A DNA stretch of 64,000 bases from Pseudarthrobacter sp. SSS035 (GTDB lineage: Bacteria > Actinomycetota > Actinomycetes > Actinomycetales > Micrococcaceae). The position numbers were made by a program, and so were the translations under genes. The stretch is taken from assembly GCF_023273875.1 (NCBI RefSeq), contig NZ_CP096882.1, forward strand, positions 4,340,001 through 4,404,000, given 5' to 3'. The notes under the pieces were generated by a model, which was not told the DNA's origin, did no database searches, and saw only the letters and a program-made list of their open reading frames with translations. Positions 57,824-64,000 of the stretch are shown piece by piece. Numbering within the stretch: position 1 is the stretch's first letter; the number at the start of each line of letters is the position of its first letter.

Positions 57824-59329
57824 ATGACAAGGACAACCGCGGTGGAGGCGTTGGAGGCCATCAAGGCTTCTGTCGCTGCGCTTGCCCTGGTGATCCCTGG
57901 CGCAGATCCTGCGGGTCAAGGGGAACCGGATCCGCTGCGGCATCAGTCTGACGGCTGGCTGGACACCCTCGCGGAGGCTGCCCGGCTGCAAGCTGCTACG
58001 GCTGCCCTGGTGGTCCACGCCGCCGCCGGGTTCGCTGACACTACGCGGGCGATGGCCTCCCCGAACGCGCTGCCACAGGGCCTCATCGCGCAGGACATGG
58101 CCGTGGTCTCCGAGGTCGCGTGCGTCCTGACGGTCAGCGAACGGACCGCCGGTGCGCTTCTGTCCGAGGCTCACGAACTGTCAACCACGCTTCCGCTGAC
58201 GCTGGCCGCCCTGCAGGACGGGAGCATTTCGTGGCAGCACGCCCGGGCCATGGTCGACGAAACCGCGAACTTGGACCCCGCCGGCGCCGCCGCGTTGGAA
58301 GCCCATTTTCTGGACCCCGACGCACCCAACCCCGCACAGGGCTGCCCCGCAGGGGAACTCGTGCCGTCCAGGTTCCGGCACAAAGCCCGGACCTGGCGTG
58401 AACGCCACCATCCGGACAGCATCGAAGAACGCCACACCAAAAGCGCCCTGGACCGCCGGCTGGAGTTCGCCCCGGACCGGGACGGCATGGCCTGGCTGAG
58501 CGCGTACCTCCCCGCGGACCAGGCGGCCGGGATCTGGGACCGCACCACCACGGCGGCCCGCGCCCTCCAAGGACCCCATGAGCGCCGGAACCTGAGCCAA
58601 ATCCGCGCCGACATGGCCGCCAAGTGGCTCCTTGGCGGCACTGCGGAGCACGTGCCGTCACCGTCGGCGCAGGTGCTCGTGACCGTGCCGGTGTTCGCCC
58701 TGATGGGCCTCACCGACGAACCCGCCATGCTCGACGGATATGGGCCGATCCCGACGTCGATGGCCAGCCGGCTCATGGCCGAAAGTTCCTCGTCGTTCCA
58801 CCGGGTCCTTACCGACCCCCGCGACGGGGCGCCGCTGGAGATCGGGCGCACCAGCTACCGCATCCCCGTCAGCATGCGGCAATGGCTCCGCCTGCGGGAC
58901 GGCAAATGCCCGTTCCCCGGCTGCACCAACCAGTCCCTGGACAACGAAGCCGACCACCTTCTCTCCTGGGCCGACGGCGGCACCACCGGCATCATTAACC
59001 TGGGGCAGCCATGCCCCAAGCACCACAGGCTGAAACACACCAGCGGCTGGACACCCACTGGGGCGACCACCGACAAGCCACCCGGCTGGATTTCACCGAC
59101 AGGCCGTCAGTACGCCAGCGAACAACAGGGCTGGGAACCACCCGATTGGCCACCCGACATCATGACCCTGCTGATACACCCGCAACTGGGCCCGACCATG
59201 CCCGATGACATCTTGCCCGGCGAGCCGACTAAGGAGCTGCGCCCGGTAGATCCCTTGCCGGAGTGGAGCTGGCAACAGGCACCGGTCGACGAGCCATGGC
59301 CGGAGTGGGGCGTCCCTCAGATGGTCTAG
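57824..59329 (+). CDS. DUF222/HNH endonuclease (13E12-type)
   Basis: A 501-residue protein with an N-terminal DUF222 domain (helical, residues ~20-330) and a C-terminal HNH nuclease domain: CPFPGCTNQSLDNEADHLLSW (quoted in part) then CPKHHRLKH. The Cys pairs bind zinc, and the Asp-His pair is catalytic. The group is multicopy in Micrococcales and resembles mycobacterial REP13E12 proteins. The ATG at 57824 is preferred; a GTG two codons earlier exists. Upstream DNA is unusually AT-rich (TAAAAT at 57791), a likely promoter. Mobility is suspected but no ends are visible. Confidence 0.88.
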   Translation: MTRTTAVEALEAIKASVAALALVIPGADPAGQGEPDPLRHQSDGWLDTLAEAARLQAATAALVVHAAAGFADTTRAMASPNALPQGLIAQDMAVVSEVACVLTVSERTAGALLSEAHELSTTLPLTLAALQDGSISWQHARAMVDETANLDPAGAAALEAHFLDPDAPNPAQGCPAGELVPSRFRHKARTWRERHHPDSIEERHTKSALDRRLEFAPDRDGMAWLSAYLPADQAAGIWDRTTTAARALQGPHERRNLSQIRADMAAKWLLGGTAEHVPSPSAQVLVTVPVFALMGLTDEPAMLDGYGPIPTSMASRLMAESSSSFHRVLTDPRDGAPLEIGRTSYRIPVSMRQWLRLRDGKCPFPGCTNQSLDNEADHLLSWADGGTTGIINLGQPCPKHHRLKHTSGWTPTGATTDKPPGWISPTGRQYASEQQGWEPPDWPPDIMTLLIHPQLGPTMPDDILPGEPTKELRPVDPLPEWSWQQAPVDEPWPEWGVPQMV

Positions 59330-59394
59330 CTCCTCCGGGGCTCGGCAGCGGCGTCGGGACCGGACGTTCCAGTCGGCGTATGCAGCAATCACTG

Positions 59395-60331
59395 CTACTG
59401 CCGGTCAAGCGCGTCGAGCAGCCGTTTAACCGAGCCTCCAAGGTTCCATTCGACGGCGAGACGCTCCAGTTCGGCGCGCGATTCCGCGTCGACGGGGTGA
59501 AGCTGCGCACCGGCCTCCTCGAGGGTGGGGAGCTTGAGGTTGCGCACAATTTTCACCACCGTTGGCGCGACCGTCAGGTATTCCGCGGCCGCGGCGAGCT
59601 TTGAGCGCACGGACGCGGATACCCCGCCTCCCCCGTCGGCGGCTGCAGCGAGCAGGTTCTCCAGTGTGCCGTACTCGCCCAGGAGCGACGCGGCGGTCTT
59701 CTCGCCGATGCCGGCAACGCCTGGCAGCCCGTCGGAGGCGTCGCCGCGAAGGGTCGCGTAGTCGGCATACTGTTCGGGCAGCACGCGGTACTTCCCGACG
59801 ACGACGGCGTCTGTCACGACTTCGAGGTTCCTCATGCCCCGCCCGGTGTAGATCACCCGGACCTGACGGTCATCGTTGACGGTCTGGAAAAGATCACGGT
59901 CGCCGGTGACCACATCCACGGGGAGGCCCGCGTGGCTGGCATAGGTCCCGACGACGTCATCGGCCTCGTGTTCCGCGGCCCCCCACTATGGCGATGCCGG
60001 CGAGTTCGAGCACGCGGCGGATCATCGGAAGCTGCGCCTCGAGCGCGTCCGGGACGACCTCGACGTCGGGGGCATCCGATACAAGTTCGGCGACCCGGTG
60101 CGATTTGTAGCTCGGGATGAGGTCCACGCGCCACTGCGGACGCCAGTCGTCGTCCCAGCAGGCAATCAGATGCGTTGCCCCGTAATCCGTGGTGAGGCGG
60201 GCGATCATGTCCAGGAGGCCGCGAACCGCGTTCACCGGGGTTCCGTCAGCACGGCGGATCGTGTCCGGCAAGCCATAGAAGGCGCGAAAGTACAGTGACG
60301 CAGTATCGAGCAGCATCAGGCGGTGTGGCAT
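59395..60331 (-). pseudogene. 5'-3' exonuclease (FEN/H3TH), frameshifted
   Basis: A stand-alone relative of the 5'-3' exonuclease domain of DNA polymerase I. The first frame gives LMLLDTASLYFRAFYGLP and CWDDDWRPQWR; it then runs into IVGGRGTRGR and stops. The second frame resumes AEHEADDVVGTYA, then DVVTGDRDLFQ and the helix-hairpin-helix DGLPGVAGIGEKTA. Removing one G from the G6 run (plus-strand C6 at 59979-59984) restores a single 312-codon frame. It acts on flap or nicked DNA in its active form. The break may be a true mutation or a read error. Confidence 0.88.
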
Positions 60332-60460
60332 ACCTGATCCTGACACGGAAGCAGCTGCCGGGCTACGAGCATTTACGGGCGACAGAACGCTCCCTTGGGG
60401 TTAGGATGCCTCTATCGGTTCAAGCAGCGGGCCAACCTTCTGTGTTTGTGAGGTTTCCCC

Positions 60461-60637
60461 TTGGCCGAAGATGCACCCGTAAAGACCGCACCCCGCGTGC
60501 CCTTGAAGCAGGCTTCGGACCCGCACGCGGCGCCACGTCATCACGACGACGAACGGAACGACCCTGCCGCACCGGCTGACCGGAAAGCTGCTCCCAACCC
60601 CTATGGATTCGACAGAGAGCACTGGCCGGGCCCCTGA
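60461..60637 (+). CDS. Possible 58-residue protein, unknown
   Basis: A 58-codon frame starting TTG with GAGG 7 nt upstream. The product is hydrophilic, rich in Pro, His, Asp and Ala (PRHHDDERNDPAAPADRK) and ends NPYGFDREHWPGP. It lies in the 353-nt stretch between the exonuclease remnant and the hydrolase remnant; no other gene is seen there. A TAGGAT at 60404 could be its -10 box. I recognise no family. Confidence 0.4.
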   Translation: MAEDAPVKTAPRVPLKQASDPHAAPRHHDDERNDPAAPADRKAAPNPYGFDREHWPGP

Positions 60638-60684
60638 GCCCGGGTGGTGTCCTGCGATGGGCGCGCGAACTCCAGGCTGACGAC

Positions 60685-61501
60685 ATGCCCCACCTCAGCG
60701 TCAACGGTGTTGATCTCTACTACGAAGAGAGCGGCCAAGGGACACCAATACTAGGCGTGCACGGAACACCCAGTTCGGCTGTGATGTGGGCGGACGCCGC
60801 AACCGATCTCGCCCGGCATGGCCGCTGCATCATCTACGACCGCAGGGGTTTCCACCGCAGTGCCCCGCAGCGGCCGTTCGCGACCTTGGACCTGGTGGAT
60901 CATGTCGACGACGCAGCGGCAGTCCTGGCGGCGCGCCGTGCCGGGCCGGCAATCGTGATCGGCCGCAGCACAGGCGGCCTGATCGCCGTCGAACTTGCCC
61001 GCCGTTTCCCGGACAAAGTCAAAGCCCTGGTCCTCCTGGAACCGGCCTTGTTCACCATCGCTCCGGATGCGGACGCCTGGGCCCGCCGCCTGCGCCGCCA
61101 GGTGCTCAAGCGCACGAACGGTCAGCCCGGGCTCGCCGCCGAGGTTGTAATCCGGGAAGCCCTTGGGGAGGCGACATGGGAGTCGTTTCCCCCCCGGGCT
61201 CATACAGATGTTTGCCGGCACGAGCCACGCTGTCCTGGCCGAAATCAACGGCCACGGCCTGGATCTCAGCGACGATGCTTTGGACCTGAACGAGGAGCAA
61301 CTCGCCGGGATCCGCCGGCCCGCCCTGATCGTCTCCGCCGAGGACTCCCCCGAGGCCTGCCGGTCCGTGAACGCAAGGTTGTCGGGTGCGTTGCCCTTTA
61401 CGCATACGGTTCTGGTCCCGGGCGGGCATCTCATTGATCCCGCCCATCCGGCTGTCCTGGACTTCATCGACCGCAACGCCGGACCGGACCCTTGGGCTTA
61501 G
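60685..61501 (+). pseudogene. Alpha/beta hydrolase, frameshifted
   Basis: An alpha/beta hydrolase of about 271 residues. The first frame gives LSVNGVDLYYEESGQG, GVHGTPSS, the nucleophile region IGRSTGG and LEPALFTI, then breaks at residue ~168. The second frame continues IQMFAGTSHAVLAEING, LIVSAEDSPEAC and VLVPGGHLIDP (catalytic His). The break is in a C7 run (61189-61195); with six Cs the frame is whole (Phe-Pro-Pro-Gly). Substrate unknown. It may be a decayed gene or a read error. Confidence 0.85.
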
Positions 61502-61564
61502 AAAGGTTGCCTTGATCCCCGCGGCCGCCCGGACCGTGCCGGCCGTCAGGGCAGAATAGACAGC

Positions 61565-62149
61565 ATGACCCTTACGACCTTCGCCCTGATCCGCCATGGC
61601 CAGACAGACTGGAATGCGCAGCGTCGGCTCCAGGGAGCCACCGACATTCCGCTGAACGACGTCGGCCGCGGCCAGGCGCGCGACGCCGTCGACGTCCTGT
61701 CAGGCTACGAGTGGGATGCGATCGTGTCCTCGCCGCTTAGCCGTGCCGCGGAAACCGCCAGCGTGATTGCCGACGGGCTGGGGCTGAGCGTTACGCGGCA
61801 CATTCCGGCGCTCGCCGAACGCAGCTTCGGACCGGCAGAGGGGTTGCAGGCCGGCCCCGAGCTGGAGGCCCTGCGCATACCCGGTGGTTACCGCGGCGCC
61901 GAAAGCGAGGAAGACGCGGCCGCGCGCGGGTTGGGTGCACTGGAAGCGCTGGCCGAAGAATTCCCGGCCCGCCGCGTCCTTGTGGTCGCCCACGGCACAC
62001 TCCTCCGGGTGAGCCTTAACCGCGCCATCGGCCGCACATTGCACAGGATCGACAACGCGGTGCTGAACCTGGCCCACTACCATGCCACCGAGGGCTGGCA
62101 CCTCGAATACTTCAACGGCGAGCGCGTAGTGGCTGCAGCCCAGGGCTGA
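61565..62149 (+). CDS. Histidine phosphatase (phosphoglycerate mutase-like)
   Basis: A 194-residue member of the histidine phosphatase superfamily. The phospho-acceptor is His11 in LIRHGQTDWN; Arg near 59 lies in SSPLSRAAETA, and the second His is in VVAHGTLLR. This layout fits cofactor-independent phosphatases (PhoE/CobC-like) rather than true phosphoglycerate mutase. The substrate is unknown. A CAGAAT 7 nt before the ATG may be a -10 box. Confidence 0.9.
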   Translation: MTLTTFALIRHGQTDWNAQRRLQGATDIPLNDVGRGQARDAVDVLSGYEWDAIVSSPLSRAAETASVIADGLGLSVTRHIPALAERSFGPAEGLQAGPELEALRIPGGYRGAESEEDAAARGLGALEALAEEFPARRVLVVAHGTLLRVSLNRAIGRTLHRIDNAVLNLAHYHATEGWHLEYFNGERVVAAAQG

Positions 62150-62154
62150 TAAAC

Positions 62155-62439
62155 CTAGGCGTCCGCCGTAACCTCGAACGTTTGGATGGTCCTGCGCTCC
62201 AGCCGCGGAATGATCTGTGCAGCCCCGATCCGCTCGATGTGCTCATATTCGCGGTGGGCGGCAAAACCCGCGGCATCCGTGTAGCGCTCCAGGATGACGA
62301 TCTGCGCGGGGTCCTCCACGCCTTGGAAGAACTCGTAGGAAATGTTGGCCTCCTCCGTACGCGTGGCTGCGGCCATCTCGCCCAGCAGGCCCAGGACCGT
62401 TTCGGTCTCTTCGGGTCTCACCTGGTAGCGGACCACCAC
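62155..62439 (-). CDS. Antibiotic-biosynthesis-monooxygenase-domain protein
   Basis: A 94-residue ABM-domain protein (YgiN-like quinol monooxygenase fold), usually a dimer. The typical core is VRYQVRPEETETVLGLL, TRTEEANISYEFFQG and VILERYTDAAGFAAH. Members oxidise quinols or act as heme/small-molecule-binding proteins. The GTG at 62439 is chosen; the ribosome site is weak. It is convergent with the histidine phosphatase (5-nt gap). Confidence 0.87.
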   Translation of the reverse strand: MVVRYQVRPEETETVLGLLGEMAAATRTEEANISYEFFQGVEDPAQIVILERYTDAAGFAAHREYEHIERIGAAQIIPRLERRTIQTFEVTADA

Positions 62440-62579
62440 CTGGAAGTACGTCTCTGAAACAACGGCATTCCTCGCTCTGGAGAGTATGGGGCTGGTCCAA
62501 CTCTATGCTTTCCGTGCAGGCCGCTGAACCGCCACTGGAAGTGCGTCAGCCAGCGTATTCGGCGGGCTCAAAGGTGGTC

Positions 62580-62608
62580 TTGACCGTCGAATCAGGGCTG
62601 GATAGCGT
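62580..62608 (+). promoter_or_regulatory. Promoter of the DHFR-like gene, -35 TTGACC and -10 TAGCGT
   Basis: TTGACC (62580-62585), exactly 17 nt, then TAGCGT (62603-62608). The ATG follows 7 nt later, so the transcript should start at or within a base of the codon. No ribosome site is present. Confidence 0.75.
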
Positions 62609-62615
62609 CAGGTTT

Positions 62616-63155
62616 ATGGGCACCGTTTTTGGCGGCATGGCGGTCAGCCTCGATGGCTACATCCGTTCAGAGAGCGGGGACCTGTCATGGCTGAACGATG
62701 CCATGGCCAAGAATGAGGATTACGGATTCGAGGCAACTGAGCGCAGAACCGGAGCCTATGTCATGGGTGCCAATACGTACCGGGAAATGGCGGCAATGGG
62801 CGGCCGGGGCTCCGCGATTCCCACTTATGTTGTCACCCACGACGAAACTCTGGCCGTGGGACGGAACACGCACCTGTACTCCGGCGATTTGGGCGAACTT
62901 GTCGCCCGGATCAAGTCCGCCATCCCTGAGGAGAAGGACATTTGCGTGTTCGGCGGCGGTCAGCTCCTCACTGAATTCATCGAGTTGGGCCTGCTGGACG
63001 AACTGGGCGTCGCCGTCGTGCCGGTCATCCTCGGCGGCGGGGTGCTCTTCTTCGGCAGGATCAGCGAATGGAAAAAGCTTGCCCTCCGCGAGTGCCGCTC
63101 CTTTCCGTCCGGTATCGTCCTGCTGGACTACCAACTGACCGGCCCCACAGGCTAA
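62616..63155 (+). CDS. Dihydrofolate reductase-family (RibD C-terminal) protein
   Basis: A 179-residue RibD_C/DHFR-like protein, the second in the window. It has GMAVSLDGYIRSESGDLSWL, YVMGANTYREM, the NADPH-binding CVFGGGQLLTEFIELGLLDEL (quoted in part) and VPVILGGGVLFFG. It is probably an NADPH reductase of unknown substrate. The ATG at 62616 is chosen because the promoter upstream places the transcript start there, and the family sequence begins at TVFGGMAV. Confidence 0.88.
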   Translation: MGTVFGGMAVSLDGYIRSESGDLSWLNDAMAKNEDYGFEATERRTGAYVMGANTYREMAAMGGRGSAIPTYVVTHDETLAVGRNTHLYSGDLGELVARIKSAIPEEKDICVFGGGQLLTEFIELGLLDELGVAVVPVILGGGVLFFGRISEWKKLALRECRSFPSGIVLLDYQLTGPTG

Positions 63156-63214
63156 CGGGAACCGGCGCGGCCGGACGAACGGAAGCTGCCCTATTCAACC
63201 CAACCCCGGCCAGC

Positions 63215-63220
63215 TACACT
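63215..63220 (+). promoter_or_regulatory. Candidate -10 box of the rsgA leader
   Basis: TACACT with a TATTCA 17 nt upstream (63192-63197) could start a transcript near 63227. That gives about 217 nt of leader before rsgA, including a 26-codon frame. Confidence 0.4.
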
Positions 63221-63278
63221 CGGAGCCGAGAGTCCGTGACAGCATCCGGACATCTGGAGAGAAACGGAGGTGGTTTTG

Positions 63279-63359
63279 ATGACTGATACAGTCCCGCGCC
63301 CAGAGCGCCCCGCACGCATCAATCCAATCACCACCGTCTCCAGCATTCGCACGGCGTAA
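63279..63359 (+). CDS. Possible 26-residue leader peptide before rsgA
   Basis: A short frame starting ATG with a strong ribosome site (GGAGGT, 7 nt upstream) and coding for MTDTVPRPERPARINPITTV plus six residues. It ends 84 nt before rsgA. The stretch between the two can form small hairpins. It may be a regulatory upstream frame or a tiny protein. I know no family. Confidence 0.4.
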   Translation: MTDTVPRPERPARINPITTVSSIRTA

Positions 63360-63443
63360 GCGCCCAACACACCAACGGACAGGCCTCATAGCCGCAGGGC
63401 TGCGCTGATTCCGGAGTCTGGAGACCTCACCCGAGGACTCACC

Positions 63444-64000
63444 TTGAACAATTCCTCAGGCACCAGCCTGGACAGCTACTCCCCCTCACCCTCCGACTCA
63501 ACCCCCGGGCCCGAAGGGCCCACAACGTACGGCTACTCCCCCGCCGTCGCCGATTATTTTGACGCCCACCAACCCCAACACCGGACCCGCCACCCAGCGA
63601 ACCAAAACAGCGAGCGCGGACGGGTGGTGCGCCTGGACCGCAACCTCGTGCTCACAGCCGTCGGCGGCGAACTTCTCCACCTGCCGTACCCGCTCGACGC
63701 CGGCGTTCCGGTCACCGGCGACTGGGTCTGGATCGGGCCCAACCGCGCGGGCGGCCGCCAGATCACCGGGATCCTCCCGCGCCGGTCTGAGCTCAGCCGG
63801 AAGCGCGCCTTTGAAGATTCCTCGGAGGCGCAGGTGCTGGCCGCGAACATGGAGGTGGTGGGCGTGGTGGTCCCGGTGGACCGGCCGCTCACGCACAACC
63901 GCCTCGAGCGCACGCTCGTTGCAGCCTGGGATTCCGGCGCGGTTCCGCTGGTGATCATCACCAAAGCCGACCTTGCGGACATAGCGGACGACGTCGTCGG
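63444..64000 (+). CDS. rsgA: Ribosome small-subunit GTPase A, 3' end beyond window
   Basis: The first ~185 codons of RsgA (YjeQ/EngC), a circularly permuted GTPase that helps mature the 30S subunit. A low-complexity N-terminus (Ser/Pro-rich, ~55 residues) precedes the OB-fold (GRVVRLDRNLVLTAVGGE) and the start of the GTPase domain: VLAANMEVVGVVVPVD and the permuted G4 motif TKAD near residue 174. The TTG start has GAGG 7 nt upstream. The Walker A motif lies beyond base 64000. Confidence 0.9.
   Translation, partial: MNNSSGTSLDSYSPSPSDSTPGPEGPTTYGYSPAVADYFDAHQPQHRTRHPANQNSERGRVVRLDRNLVLTAVGGELLHLPYPLDAGVPVTGDWVWIGPNRAGGRQITGILPRRSELSRKRAFEDSSEAQVLAANMEVVGVVVPVDRPLTHNRLERTLVAAWDSGAVPLVIITKADLADIADDVV

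Noticed and set aside
1..64000. CRISPR arrays, prophage or transposon genes, integrases
   Set aside because: No regularly spaced repeats, transposase or phage proteins were seen on either strand.
1..64000. tRNA or rRNA genes
   Set aside because: No cloverleaf with T-loop consensus or rRNA sequence was recognised in the gaps; most gaps are under 200 nt.

Overview
The window is high-GC DNA from an actinobacterium, most likely a member of the Micrococcaceae close to Arthrobacter or Pseudarthrobacter. The gene order uvrC, rapZ, yvcK, whiA, the coaE-grpB fusion, the DUF3516 helicase, the DUF222/HNH endonuclease, the EF-G2 paralogue and the frequent GTG/TTG and apparently leaderless starts all fit that group. 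The genus is inferred from family knowledge; no rRNA or tRNA gene is present. The region is ordinary chromosome. No insertion sequence, prophage, CRISPR array or integrase was found.

Layout. Bases 1-14,000 are almost entirely minus strand: a partial superoxide dismutase, the whiA/yvcK/rapZ operon, uvrC, a HAD phosphatase with a PlsC acyltransferase, uvrA with a LexA-type operator, and a heterodimeric ABC exporter operon ending in a GntR regulator. From 14,000 to 28,300 come a methyltransferase (tam-like), a Ski2-like helicase, a CoA-transferase, two GNAT acetyltransferases, a proline iminopeptidase-like hydrolase, an MFS carrier, terC behind a yybP-ykoY (Mn2+) riboswitch, uvrB, coaE-grpB and yigZ. 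From 28,300 to 39,700 come rpsA, a frameshifted polysaccharide deacetylase, an Eis-like acetyltransferase, a GyrI-like protein, polA, a PaaI-type thioesterase, a PiT phosphate transporter with a 73-residue membrane partner, and small enzymes.

Bases 39,785-44,605 hold a regulatory/transport module: kdpE, a kdpD-like kinase without the usual N-terminal Kdp sensor domain, and, divergently, an APC-superfamily transporter carrying the potassium-site residues known from Bacillus KimA. This is the most interesting unit in the window. I read it as a KdpDE system attached to a KimA-type K+ importer in place of KdpFABC.

Bases 44,600-64,000 hold a ZIP-family carrier, a Sua5/YciO protein, a LigD-type polymerase, a dienelactone-hydrolase-like protein, hrpB, gamma-glutamyltransferase, another MFS carrier, EF-G2, a 2H-phosphoesterase-like protein, an HNH endonuclease, a frameshifted 5'-3' exonuclease, a frameshifted alpha/beta hydrolase, a histidine phosphatase, a small monooxygenase, a dihydrofolate-reductase-like protein and the start of rsgA.

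Two patterns cut across the window. First, at least a dozen genes have a TANNNT-like -10 box 5-7 nt before the start codon and no Shine-Dalgarno, so they are probably translated from leaderless mRNA. In two divergent pairs (coaE/yigZ and polA/paaI) the starts are separated by exactly 22 bp and the two -10 boxes overlap. Second, three genes are each broken by a single-base indel in a short G/C run, which suggests either recent gene decay or residual sequencing error.
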